DNA from: an uncultured Sphaerochaeta sp.
GTDB lineage: Bacteria; Spirochaetota; Spirochaetia; Sphaerochaetales; Sphaerochaetaceae
Direction of reading: 5' to 3'
Length of the DNA: 64,000 nt
Assembly: GCF_963666015.1 (NCBI RefSeq)
Contig: NZ_OY762555.1
Coordinates: 1,984,001-2,048,000 of the forward strand
Positions 17,064 to 25,032 of the stretch are shown here, piece after piece. The translations under genes and the position numbers were made by a program. A model generated the notes under the pieces. That model was not told the origin of the DNA, ran no database searches, and worked only from the letters and a program-made list of their open reading frames with translations. Within the stretch, counting starts at the first letter, position 1, and each line of letters starts with the position of its first letter.

Positions 17064-17093
17064 TTGACCGAGAAGGGCACTTCCTCGTATATT
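17064..17093 (+). promoter_or_regulatory. marR promoter with spacer palindrome
   Basis: TTGACC (17064-17069), 18-bp spacer, TATATT (17088-17093). The spacer plus one base (17069-17087) forms an imperfect inverted repeat with CGAG...CTCG ends, a good place for MarR autorepression. Confidence 0.55.
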
Positions 17094-17139
17094 TGTCCAT
17101 GGCAATTATTGCTAAATAAAATTATTTATGGAGGTTTGC

Positions 17140-17496
17140 ATGATTGATCTCTGCGCCATCCGAAAGTTGCAGACTTCCCTTCGCAACTTCGAAGACCAGT
17201 TGAAGCAGCAAACAGGTCTCTCATTCAACGATGCCTTGTTGCTATGTGCTGTAAACAAGGGAATCTGCGAACCCAGTGCCTTGGCAAAGGAACTGGAACT
17301 TTCCCCATCCCGGCTTACCCGCATATTGGATAGTCTGGAGAATCGTAAACTTGTTCAGAGAACCTTGAGCATAATGGATCGAAGAAGCCTTACCGTTGCC
17401 CTGACTGAAACAGGCAGTGAAATGGTCAAAACCTATAGTTGTTCTGAACTAAATCTTCCGAACGAACTACAGTTCACTCAGTCACCCAATACCTAG
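17140..17496 (+). CDS. MarR family transcriptional regulator
   Basis: 118 residues. ATG 17140 is chosen because GGAGG (17130-17134) lies 5 nt before it; ATG 17128 would place that site inside the gene. The winged helix is plain: ALAKELELSPSRLTRILDSLENRKLVQRT followed by the wing DRRSLTVALTETG. The usual MarR C-terminal dimerisation helices are short here. The single conserved-looking Cys near the N-terminus (MIDLCAIR) and another in LLLCAVNKGICEPS could sense thiol redox state. It lies 8 nt upstream of the sulfur-handling fusion gene, so it probably regulates that gene in response to reactive sulfur or oxidants. Confidence 0.85.
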   Translation: MIDLCAIRKLQTSLRNFEDQLKQQTGLSFNDALLLCAVNKGICEPSALAKELELSPSRLTRILDSLENRKLVQRTLSIMDRRSLTVALTETGSEMVKTYSCSELNLPNELQFTQSPNT

Positions 17497-17504
17497 GAGA
17501 CATC

Positions 17505-20012
17505 ATGGAGAAGAAATACCTTATCATAGGAGGAGTCGCAGGAGGGGCAGGTACTGCCGCCAGACTCAGAAGAAGGGACGAAAAGGCCCAGATCATCATG
17601 TTTGAACGTGGTGAATACATCAGTTATGCGAACTGTGGTCTTCCCTATTTTGCCGGAAATGTAATAACCGAGCGCTCCAGGTTGTTTGTCATGACACCTG
17701 ACAAGTTCATGGAGTCGTTGAATGTTGAAGCTCGTATCCAGAGCGATGTTGTAAGAATTGATCGTGAAGCAAAGACCATCCATGTAAAGGACCTGAAACG
17801 CAACACCGAATATGATGAACGCTACGATGTACTCATCCTCTCCCCTGGTGCAAGCCCGCTAATGCCTCCCATCCCAGGGATAGAACACCCATCAATCATG
17901 TCTCTTAGATCTGTCAGCGATATTGATACCATAAAGGAAAAAGTTGATAGTCCAGCGACTAAACGCGCAGTGGTTGTCGGCGGTGGCTTTATCGGCCTGG
18001 AGATGGCAGAGAACCTGAAGGAACGGGGCCTACAGGTATCGGTTGTGGAAGCGCTCGACCAAGTCATGAATATCATTGACTACGACATGGCAGCGGAAGT
18101 ACAGCAACATCTCAGAGCAAAAGGGATCAATCTCTTCCTGAAGGATGGAGTGGCCTCCTTTGAGCATCATGGAGCACTAGTTAGTGTACGCCTGCAATCG
18201 GGCATCCTGATCGATGCAGATCTGGTAATCCTCTCCATTGGGGTGAAGCCCGATACCGCATTCCTGATGGATTCAGGCATTGAACTTGCAAAGAACGGGG
18301 CGATCAAGGTAGATGAGTATTTCACCACCAACGACAAGGACATCAGGGCAGTAGGTGACGCTATTGTCTTTGAAAGCCCACTCTCAGGGACCCCGGTCAC
18401 GATTCCCCTCGCCGGTCCTGCAAACAAGCAAGCCCGTCTCTGTGCAGATAATATCGTGGATGGGAACAAGAAGCCCTATACCGGGATCATCGGTACCAGT
18501 ATCGCAAAGATCTTTGACCTGACGGTTGCATCGACCGGTCTGACTGAGAAAGCCTTGAAAGCTGCCTCTCTCCCCTATCGTTGCGCTATCACCCATGTGG
18601 GCAATCATGCAGGATACTATCCCAATGTAAGACAACTCTCCTTGAAAGTACTCTACCACCCAGAGACAGGAAAAATCTGGGGAGGACAGTCCGTAGGATA
18701 TGGTGGGGTCGACAAACGTATCGACATCATCTCCGCCTTTATTGGTAAGGGTGGTACGGTCTATGATCTGGCAGAATTCGAACAAGCGTATGCTCCCCCC
18801 TTCTCCAGTGCCAAGGATCCGGTAAACATGGTCGGCTTCATTGCCGTCAATGTCCTCGAAGGCATGAGTAACACCATAACTTGGGATGAGGCAGAGGAGG
18901 CACGGGAGAAAGGATCCTTCATGCTTGATGTAAGAAGTGAAGAGGAGTTTGAACTCGGAGCCATTGAAGGAGCTGTGAATATCCCCAATACGGATCTCCG
19001 TGACCGCTTGAAGGAAGTACCAAAGGACCGCGACATAATCCTTAACTGTGCCATGGGACTACGTGGCTACTTTGCTGAACGCATCCTTCGCCAGAATGGC
19101 TTCACCCGTGTAAGGAACCTTACAGGAGGTTTCAAGACCTATGACAGTGTAATGCGCGAACGTGAGTTGCTTGAGCATAAGACGGTACTGAACATCAAGG
19201 AAGCGAGTGCAACAATCGACAATCTCAACGAAGATGGATCATTCCGCAGAAGGACAGAAAATAAGATCTTCAAGGTGGATGCCTGTGGTTTGCAATGCCC
19301 CGGTCCAATTATCAGACTCAAGAAGGAAATGGACAACCTCGAAGAAGGAGACCGCATAGTAATCAAGGCATCAGACCCTGGTTTCGGTGTTGATGTACAA
19401 TCCTGGAGCAAGCTTACCGGTAACAACCTCGTTTCGGTTACTACAACAGAAGGGGTTATTGAGGCCGTTGTTGAGAAGGGAAATGCAAACATCTGTTCAA
19501 TGCCTGACTCAGCTGGAGATAAGCCTGCTATCTGTGATCCCAATAATGGGGCAACGATGGTTGTCTTCTCCAATGATCTGGACAAGGCACTCGCATCCTT
19601 TGTGCTTGCAAATGGAGCTGCTGCCTCAGGAAAACAGGTTACTATGTTCTTCACCTTCTGGGGGTTGAGCGTACTACGCAAGAAAAACGCACCACCAGTC
19701 AAGAAGGACTTCATGGGGAAGATGTTCTCCAGCATGCTTCCCAAGGGAATGGACGAGCTTGGACTCTCCAGCATGAACATGGGTGGATTGGGAGCGAAAA
19801 TGATGAAAAGCCGCATGAAGAAGAAACATGTCGACCAAGTCGCCCAAATGTTCGAGGACGCAAAGAATTCAGGGGTCCGCATGGTGGCCTGCCAGATGTC
19901 AATGGACATCATGGGCATCGCCAAGGAAGAGCTGCTTGATGGCGTCGAGATAGGAGGTGTTGCCACCTACATGGGCGCTGCTTCCGAGAGTAAAGTAAAT
20001 CTGTTTATCTAG
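17505..20012 (+). CDS. CoA-disulfide reductase/rhodanese/TusA/DsrE fusion protein
   Basis: 835 residues with four modules. Residues 1-445 are an FAD/NAD(P)H CoA-disulfide (persulfide) reductase: first dinucleotide motif GGVAGGAG (9-16), active-site Cys44 in YANCGLPYF, second motif VVGGGFIGLEMAE (158-169). Residues about 455-555 are a rhodanese domain with Cys515. Residues about 587-655 are TusA/SirA-like, with CGLQCPGP (Cys594, Cys598). Residues about 683-835 are DsrE-like with Cys796. Such fusions pass sulfane sulfur between cysteines and reduce CoA or protein persulfides and polysulfide. Co-directional with marR, 8 nt downstream. Likely cytoplasmic; donor and acceptor in this organism are unknown. 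Confidence 0.93.
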   Translation: MEKKYLIIGGVAGGAGTAARLRRRDEKAQIIMFERGEYISYANCGLPYFAGNVITERSRLFVMTPDKFMESLNVEARIQSDVVRIDREAKTIHVKDLKRNTEYDERYDVLILSPGASPLMPPIPGIEHPSIMSLRSVSDIDTIKEKVDSPATKRAVVVGGGFIGLEMAENLKERGLQVSVVEALDQVMNIIDYDMAAEVQQHLRAKGINLFLKDGVASFEHHGALVSVRLQSGILIDADLVILSIGVKPDTAFLMDSGIELAKNGAIKVDEYFTTNDKDIRAVGDAIVFESPLSGTPVTIPLAGPANKQARLCADNIVDGNKKPYTGIIGTSIAKIFDLTVASTGLTEKALKAASLPYRCAITHVGNHAGYYPNVRQLSLKVLYHPETGKIWGGQSVGYGGVDKRIDIISAFIGKGGTVYDLAEFEQAYAPPFSSAKDPVNMVGFIAVNVLEGMSNTITWDEAEEAREKGSFMLDVRSEEEFELGAIEGAVNIPNTDLRDRLKEVPKDRDIILNCAMGLRGYFAERILRQNGFTRVRNLTGGFKTYDSVMRERELLEHKTVLNIKEASATIDNLNEDGSFRRRTENKIFKVDACGLQCPGPIIRLKKEMDNLEEGDRIVIKASDPGFGVDVQSWSKLTGNNLVSVTTTEGVIEAVVEKGNANICSMPDSAGDKPAICDPNNGATMVVFSNDLDKALASFVLANGAAASGKQVTMFFTFWGLSVLRKKNAPPVKKDFMGKMFSSMLPKGMDELGLSSMNMGGLGAKMMKSRMKKKHVDQVAQMFEDAKNSGVRMVACQMSMDIMGIAKEELLDGVEIGGVATYMGAASESKVNLFI

Positions 20013-20015
20013 ATC

Positions 20016-20222
20016 CTAATAGTGGGGTGGCCTCTGGTCCGAAGGGGCTACGTCATCCCCCATTTCATCCACCACATCAGAGACACGTTTTTCCAACGCT
20101 TCGAGACGACTCTTCAGAAGTCCGATTTCTTTGGCTTGTTCAGTGACCACAGAATCGAGGGTTACGATCGTCTCTTCCGCATAGGCAAGTTTCATTTCAA
20201 GCTTCGTCAGACGTTCTTCCAT
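20016..20222 (-). CDS. slyX: SlyX family protein
   Basis: 68 residues. Start ATG 20222 follows AGGAGAG; the frame is open further upstream without support. The sequence is a short coiled coil (EERLTKLEMKLAYAEETI..., heptads through LLKSRLEALEKRV) ending with PPHY, the hallmark of SlyX. Function is unknown; the family name comes from neighbourhood to slyD in enterobacteria. It is convergent with the sulfur fusion gene, 3 nt from its stop, and divergent from the WYL regulator. Confidence 0.85.
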   Translation of the reverse strand: MEERLTKLEMKLAYAEETIVTLDSVVTEQAKEIGLLKSRLEALEKRVSDVVDEMGDDVAPSDQRPPHY

Positions 20223-20285
20223 AGTAGTCTCTCCTTGGTAAGCATATCCTATCATGAGAGCGTTTCCTCGACAACTCTCAGAGAG

Positions 20286-20380
20286 TGTTGCAAAACTGCG
20301 TTCATTTGTGCAAATAAGCCTTGTAAGATGGGACATCCATGATATACTGACTTGTATTTTGTTGCAGAATGGTGCAAATG
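20286..20380. repeat. Four TGYTGCAAA-like direct repeats before the WYL regulator
   Basis: TGTTGCAAAA (20286-20295), TTTGTGCAAAT (20305-20315), TTGTTGCAGAAT (20359-20370) and GGTGCAAATG (20371-20380) share a TG(Y)TGCAAA core in the region between slyX and the WYL gene. They may be operator copies for the WYL regulator. Confidence 0.35.
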
Positions 20381-20394
20381 AGAGGAATTAGTGT

Positions 20395-21363
20395 ATGAAA
20401 GGCGAACGCGTTGCACAACTTGAGCTGTTGCTTCACTCCCATCCGGAAGGATTGAGGAGAGCCGAGATTGCGCGCCGTCTTGGCGTCCATCGCTCGACAA
20501 TCAGCAGATATGTTGATGAATTGAAACGGTATATTGACATCTATGAGGAAAACAACCTCATCAAGATAAAAAGCAGGGAAGACGATGAGAACATTGCCCT
20601 CAGCGTCTATGAGAGCCTTGCTTTCAACCTCTCCGCGGAGATGCTTGCTACCAGCAGTGAGTACCAGAATCCCCACCTTGCATCAGGCCTGAGAAAGATT
20701 GCCATGAACATGCGGTCCTATGCCCCGAAGATCAGTGAGAACGTCGTCAACCTCGCTGAGCAAATCGACAGGAAGATACAGGAGAAGAAGGAGTGCAGCA
20801 AGTTCAACTCTGTGTTGGAAGTGCTTATCGACTCCTGGGTATCGGGTCGTATTGTGAGAGTTGTACAGAGCCTGAAAGGCTTCGACCCCATTGAGACAGA
20901 ACTTGCCCCCTACTTCATTGGTTTCCGGGAGGAAGACACCGGAGGCAGGCATCCTATCAGTGTGACTGGAAGATTACGCCATACCACAGAGATCATTACC
21001 ATCGATATCAGCACTATCACCAGTGCAATCATCCTGGATGAGACCTACACCATCCCAGACAACCTCAAACCATTCAAGTTCCACGAAGCCGAGGAACACT
21101 ACGAAGCTATCGATATGATTCCGCTAAGCATGAGGCTTAAGGAACGCTCAGCGATGAACGTCTTTCGCTCGGTAGTGCATGGTACCCCTGTGTTCGAGAA
21201 ATCGGAAGGTGGGGATCTTATCTGCAATATGGATGCAGAGAACTCGATTGAACTCTATCTGAGAATCATCCAGTGTGGTGACTCAGTGGAGATATTGGGA
21301 CCTGATAGTTTCAGGAAGAAATTCTGCAAGATGCTGAATAAAATCCTGGCTCTCTATCAGTAA
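20395..21363 (+). CDS. HTH and WYL-domain transcriptional regulator
   Basis: 322 residues. N-terminal winged helix (GLRRAEIARRLGVHRSTISRYVDELKRYIDI, about 20-50) and a C-terminal WYL/Sm-like ligand-sensing region with its extension ending in a DSVEILGPDSFRKKFCKML segment. WYL proteins sense nucleic acid fragments or other small ligands and control stress or phage-defence genes. Here it is solitary, divergent from slyX and 57 nt upstream of rubredoxin. The ATG follows AGAGGAATT. Direct repeats in the upstream region are candidate operators. Confidence 0.8.
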   Translation: MKGERVAQLELLLHSHPEGLRRAEIARRLGVHRSTISRYVDELKRYIDIYEENNLIKIKSREDDENIALSVYESLAFNLSAEMLATSSEYQNPHLASGLRKIAMNMRSYAPKISENVVNLAEQIDRKIQEKKECSKFNSVLEVLIDSWVSGRIVRVVQSLKGFDPIETELAPYFIGFREEDTGGRHPISVTGRLRHTTEIITIDISTITSAIILDETYTIPDNLKPFKFHEAEEHYEAIDMIPLSMRLKERSAMNVFRSVVHGTPVFEKSEGGDLICNMDAENSIELYLRIIQCGDSVEILGPDSFRKKFCKMLNKILALYQ

Positions 21364-21420
21364 TAATTATCTTGCCCCTTGGCATGAATGTCGTTATGCT
21401 ATGGGGAGGAGGAAACAACT

Positions 21421-21582
21421 ATGAAAGAGTACGAATGCGATCTTTGTGGGTATGTATATGACCCGAAAGTAGGTGATCCCGATAACGGAATCAAGCCCGG
21501 AACAGCCTTTGAAGATCTCCCCGAGGATTGGGTTTGCCCTCTCTGTGGAGCTCCTAAGTCTGACTTTTCACCCCGCGACTAA
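21421..21582 (+). CDS. Rubredoxin
   Basis: 53 residues, the full length of a rubredoxin. Iron is held by Cys6 and Cys9 (CDLCGY) and Cys39 and Cys42 (CPLCGA); the conserved [22 protein letters not shown] core is intact. ATG 21421 follows GGGGAGGAGG; an in-frame extension upstream has no support. It is a one-electron carrier in the cytoplasm, in anaerobes typically feeding peroxide or superoxide reductases or flavoproteins. Next genes encode flavin-binding proteins. Ends in a clear terminator. Confidence 0.97.
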   Translation: MKEYECDLCGYVYDPKVGDPDNGIKPGTAFEDLPEDWVCPLCGAPKSDFSPRD

Positions 21583-21599
21583 TCACGTGGGTTTCTAAG

Positions 21600-21630
21600 A
21601 ACGGGGATGGTACGACCTTCCCCGTTTTTT
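21600..21630 (+). terminator. Intrinsic terminator after rubredoxin
   Basis: AACGGGGA (21600-21607) pairs with TCCCCGTT (21619-21626), followed by a run of T to 21630. Confidence 0.85.
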
Positions 21631-21653
21631 CATATCCAGAGGAGAGGTATCTT

Positions 21654-22133
21654 ATGTTCAGAGCGATGCGTAGAGCAAAGCAACAACTCAACGAGAAAGA
21701 GACCATGGCCATACTTGAAGCAGGTTCCTATGGTACGCTTGCCTGCCTTGGGGACGATTCCTACCCATATGCAATTCCCCTCAATTACGTCTACCTTGAC
21801 AACAAACTCTACATGCACAGCGCCAAACAAGGGCATAAAGTCGATGCCATTGCAAACCACAGAAAAGTGTCTTTCACCGTTGTAGGCCAAGACCAGATTG
21901 TAAGCAAGGAGTACACCACCTACTTTTCCAGTGTCATTGCTTTTGGGAAGGCACGATTGGCTGAAGGGGATGAGTATACAAGGGCCTTTTCAGCCCTCAC
22001 CGACAAATATGCGAGCGACAGACCGAAACAGGAACGTATAGAGCAGGTCAGGGAATGCAGGCAGGCAATCATCATCGCCATTGATATTGATCACCTCTCA
22101 GGGAAACAAGCAAAAGAGTTGTCTCAGAAGTAA
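21654..22133 (+). CDS. PPOX-fold flavoprotein, NimA-like
   Basis: 159 residues of the pyridoxamine 5'-phosphate oxidase-like split barrel, closest to the 5-nitroimidazole-resistance (NimA) group. Visible features are the early helix KETMAILEAGSYGTLACLGDDSYPYAIPLNYVY, where the family puts its flavin-contacting residues, a lysine-histidine HSAKQGHKVDAI segment and a YTTYFSSVIAFGKARL strand pair. GGAGAGG precedes ATG. Members bind FMN, F420 or haem; here FMN is the likely cofactor. Context is redox: rubredoxin upstream, nitroreductase downstream. Confidence 0.85.
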   Translation: MFRAMRRAKQQLNEKETMAILEAGSYGTLACLGDDSYPYAIPLNYVYLDNKLYMHSAKQGHKVDAIANHRKVSFTVVGQDQIVSKEYTTYFSSVIAFGKARLAEGDEYTRAFSALTDKYASDRPKQERIEQVRECRQAIIIAIDIDHLSGKQAKELSQK

Positions 22134-22238
22134 CACATTATACAAAACAAATGATTACCTCAGAAAGAAAAACGTTATTCCCTGTACACGAAGGATGAAA
22201 ACCATAGTACATTGAGAAGAAATAAAATGGAGGAATCA

Positions 22239-22811
22239 ATGGCAATGTTAGAAGTTATTGAGAAAAGAAGAGCCTATCGTGCTCTCGATACCAAACCCAT
22301 CAGTGAGGACATCTTGCTCCGTCTTGCAGAAGCAGCACACACCGCACCCTCATCAATGAATAACCAACCATGGAGACTGGTGACCGTCTCTGATGAAACA
22401 GTATTGGGAAAGCTCAAGGAAGCACTGGCTCCTGGGAACTACTGGGCAAAGAAGGCTCCCGCTTTGGTGGCAGTGGTAACCAACAACTCCTGGGGAATGA
22501 CCCTTGGTGAACGCCATTATGCCCCATTTGAACTGGGTATGGCAGCGATGGCATATCAGCTTCAGGCTGTGCAGGAAGGGCTGTATGTACACCCCATCGC
22601 TGGGTTCAACGCAGATCTCGCCAAGAAAGTATTAGGCATTGCTGATGTAGACTCCATCATGGTACTGATGGTGGTAGGATACCCAGGAGACAGCTCCCAC
22701 CTGAGCGAAAAACACCTGGAGAGTGAAAACGGCAGACGCGATCGCCTCCCCTTGGAGAACGTGCATGCTTTCAACCATTTTGATAAGCAATTAAAACCAA
22801 AGGGCAAATAG
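22239..22811 (+). CDS. Nitroreductase family protein
   Basis: 190 residues. ATG 22239 is preferred because GGAGG (22229-22233) is 5 nt upstream. The FMN-binding pattern is intact: EKRRAYRALDTKPIS near the N-terminus, AAHTAPSSMNNQPWRLVTV, and the MVVGYPG segment near the C-terminus. The family reduces nitro-compounds, quinones or enones with NAD(P)H and works as a homodimer. The CDS ends 3 nt from the convergent MFS gene. Substrate unknown. Confidence 0.9.
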   Translation: MAMLEVIEKRRAYRALDTKPISEDILLRLAEAAHTAPSSMNNQPWRLVTVSDETVLGKLKEALAPGNYWAKKAPALVAVVTNNSWGMTLGERHYAPFELGMAAMAYQLQAVQEGLYVHPIAGFNADLAKKVLGIADVDSIMVLMVVGYPGDSSHLSEKHLESENGRRDRLPLENVHAFNHFDKQLKPKGK

Positions 22812-22813
22812 TC

Positions 22814-24127
22814 CTACTGAAGATGCACAATCTCCTGATTGATTGCCTCTTTGAGCCGCTCTTCTTCTGTGATGATCATCTTACTCTCCTTAAGGAAGGT
22901 GCTGCCGATCATTGCAGCAGCCAAGAGAGCGGCCAAGGTGGCAAGCAACATGGGTGCATATTGTTCAGTTATCACCAGAGAGAAAACAAGAATGGCTGCA
23001 CAGGCAGCTTGGCTGAAAAGCAACAACATTCCCTGGATGACCTCCTCACTGATACCCTGCCCCAATTCAGCAGCATACTGCGTGCCGATGGGAATAGCAG
23101 AGAGCAAGGAGAGCCCGACAATCGAGGACCCGATCAAGGCAATGGCCTCACTGTTCAGCAGTACTGCACCAATTTGCTGGCAGAAAACCAGAAGCAGGAT
23201 ACCCGGGATCGAACAGACATTACAGAATACAAAGAAAAGCTTCCTCCGGCGAAAACGGTCAGAGAGGGCGGGTAACACGATTGCTCCCACCATACCACCT
23301 GCAAGCATGGCAATTCCCAGGAATCCATTTGAATCAGCAAAACCAAGGAACTCACTGATCTCATCAATCTTGATAAACAAAGTCATCAGTACACCCCAGC
23401 CGATTGCAAAAATGATCATCAGCCCACGGAGGGATGAAATGGCATTGATTGCCTTGAATGAGGAACGATAGTGTACCTTGTTGTTGCTTGGCAAGGATGA
23501 AGAAGGAGAGGGAGGATTCTCTCGTATCAATAGTGCTGCAGCAAGGGCAAGGATCGAACTGAGAATCGCATAGAACCGCATCAACTCCTCAAAACCGCTT
23601 CCCCATGAGGGATCGTTTGCCTTAGTCACAATCAAGATCGGAGAGACAATCATTACCACTGCAAGTGACAAGTATTGGCTGGCACTAGTAATACCGACGG
23701 CCATACCACGCTCTCGGATGGGAAACCAACGGCTGACAATCTCGGTAATACTGGTAAGTACCAAGGCCTGACCGATAGCAAGGATGAACTGGCCAAGGAG
23801 TACCAGAGAAAATGTCGAAATATAGATCCACTTGGTCATGGAGCCGAATATGATCAAGCCGCTGGCTATCCAAGTGGCAGTGCGGATACCAAGACGGTGC
23901 AACAAGTAAGATGCGGGCATGCTTGCCACCACAAACACAATGAGATACGTCAGTGAGAGCAAATCCACCGGACGAGCGTAGGTAAGCATTAACTGAGACG
24001 CATAATATTCATTTGCAACCCTACCAACAGGAGAGAGGTTTAGCCAATGAACCTCCACCGAAAGGATCAGGAGTATCAAAGAGAGTAGAATCAACCATCG
24101 GTAGCGATATGCTTTCACACTTTTCAT
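22814..24127 (-). CDS. MFS transporter
   Basis: 437 residues and about 12 membrane helices in two halves, with a charged cytoplasmic loop between (ENPPSPSSSLPSNNK). MFS signature elements are the loop LLHRLGIRTATW after helix 2 and SRWFPIRERGMAVGI after helix 4. I start it at ATG 24127 (KSVKAYRYRW); an extension to 24211 would run into the divergent nitroreductase gene. There is no Shine-Dalgarno sequence; TATCCT lies 7 nt upstream. Resembles the putative permeases of the NNP/FLVCR-like group, but substrate is not assignable. Confidence 0.85.
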   Translation of the reverse strand: MKSVKAYRYRWLILLSLILLILSVEVHWLNLSPVGRVANEYYASQLMLTYARPVDLLSLTYLIVFVVASMPASYLLHRLGIRTATWIASGLIIFGSMTKWIYISTFSLVLLGQFILAIGQALVLTSITEIVSRWFPIRERGMAVGITSASQYLSLAVVMIVSPILIVTKANDPSWGSGFEELMRFYAILSSILALAAALLIRENPPSPSSSLPSNNKVHYRSSFKAINAISSLRGLMIIFAIGWGVLMTLFIKIDEISEFLGFADSNGFLGIAMLAGGMVGAIVLPALSDRFRRRKLFFVFCNVCSIPGILLLVFCQQIGAVLLNSEAIALIGSSIVGLSLLSAIPIGTQYAAELGQGISEEVIQGMLLLFSQAACAAILVFSLVITEQYAPMLLATLAALLAAAMIGSTFLKESKMIITEEERLKEAINQEIVHLQ

Positions 24128-24134
24128 ACCGTAT

Positions 24135-24140
24135 AGGATA
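24135..24140 (-). promoter_or_regulatory. -10-like TATCCT, leaderless start candidate (MFS)
   Basis: TATCCT ends 7 nt before ATG 24127 and TATACA, a four-of-six -35 match, lies 17 bp further upstream (24158-24163). No Shine-Dalgarno sequence is present. Confidence 0.35.
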
Positions 24141-24193
24141 GACCATTCCAATTGATTTGTATATCTCCACTGGAAGAAGTGAACGCAGTACCG

Positions 24194-24199
24194 TATACT
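24194..24199 (+). promoter_or_regulatory. -10-like TATACT, leaderless start candidate (nitroreductase)
   Basis: TATACT ends 6 nt before ATG 24206. No Shine-Dalgarno sequence is present and the -35 is weak. Confidence 0.4.
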
Positions 24200-24205
24200 C
24201 ATTCC

Positions 24206-24991
24206 ATGCAAGAAACATTAAAACTACTGAATAATCGACGAAGTATCCGCGCCTTCCAGGAGCGGCCTATCGAGGAGGAGCATCTCTCGCTCCTGAAACA
24301 GGCAACCCTCCGTGCCCCTACGGCAGGGAATATGGCTCTCTACTCAGTTGTTGAAGTCAGCGACAGCGAGAAGAAGAAAATCCTTGCAGGAATATGCGAT
24401 AACCAAGAGATGATCAGTAAGGCACCCTTGGTCTGGGTATTCCTTGCAGATATGCAGAAATGGGTAAACTATTTCCATGAAAGCGGTGCTGTAAAGAAAG
24501 GGAAAGAACAAAAAAACGTATCTTATCGTAAACCTGGCCTCGGAGATCTTCACCTCTGCATGCAGGACGCAATCATAGCAGCACAGAACGCAGTAGTTGC
24601 CGCAGAAGCCCTTGGTATAGGGTCCTGTTACATCGGGGATGTCATCGAACAGTTTGAGGACCTGAGAGACCTTCTGGAGCTGAAACAATATACCATCCCG
24701 GCATGCATGCTTATCTTTGGCTACCCCAAAGGGAAAGGTCCCATCAAATTGGCCCCCCGTTGCCCTGCCCCCTCAGTCTTCATGGAAAACCGATATGAGG
24801 AACTCCATATTGAGGAGTTGGCACATGCTTACCAGGAGCATGAACAGCAGAGAAGGACGACACAATCACTTCCCTATGAGAACTTGGGAACACTCGCAGA
24901 TTACTACTACCTGAGAAAGCACACCAGTGCCTTTATGGAGGAGATGAACCGTTCAGTCAGTGTCATGTTCGAATGGTGGTGTGGAGAGTAA
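24206..24991 (+). CDS. NfsA/FRP-type NADPH nitroreductase
   Basis: 261 residues. Longer than the other nitroreductase here and built like the NfsA/Frp group: LLNNRRSIRAFQERPI at the N-terminus, TLRAPTAGNMALYSVVEV for FMN binding, the insertion with SGAVKKGKEQ, GIGSCYIGDVIEQ, and ACMLIFGYPKG followed by a C-terminal RYEELHIEELAHAYQEHE extension that usually contacts NADPH. Divergent from an MFS gene. ATG 24206 is supported by family length but has no ribosome binding site. Substrate unknown. Confidence 0.88.
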   Translation: MQETLKLLNNRRSIRAFQERPIEEEHLSLLKQATLRAPTAGNMALYSVVEVSDSEKKKILAGICDNQEMISKAPLVWVFLADMQKWVNYFHESGAVKKGKEQKNVSYRKPGLGDLHLCMQDAIIAAQNAVVAAEALGIGSCYIGDVIEQFEDLRDLLELKQYTIPACMLIFGYPKGKGPIKLAPRCPAPSVFMENRYEELHIEELAHAYQEHEQQRRTTQSLPYENLGTLADYYYLRKHTSAFMEEMNRSVSVMFEWWCGE

Positions 24992-25032
24992 AAACCTTGC
25001 TTACTGCCTCATTTCCCTCTACCATGATAGCC

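Larger units (their letters stand above)
16344..17139. other. Long intergenic region between dctP and marR
   Basis: About 800 bases without a convincing protein gene. It contains the dctP promoter (16385-16414), a predicted minus-strand ncRNA unit (16615-16824), an AT-rich stretch from about 16840 to 17010, and the marR promoter (17064-17093). Plus-strand frames of about 100 codons at 16426 and 16836 lack ribosome binding sites and family features. Confidence 0.7.

Noticed and set aside
16426..17147. Two plus-strand frames of about 100 codons between dctP and marR
   Set aside because: No ribosome binding sites or family features, low-complexity AT-rich sequence, and the first crosses the minus-strand terminator and predicted ncRNA.
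19139..19966. 275-codon minus-strand frame inside the sulfur fusion gene
   Set aside because: Lies opposite the TusA and DsrE domains, which show intact conserved cysteines; very Ser/Pro/Phe-rich, typical of a shadow frame.
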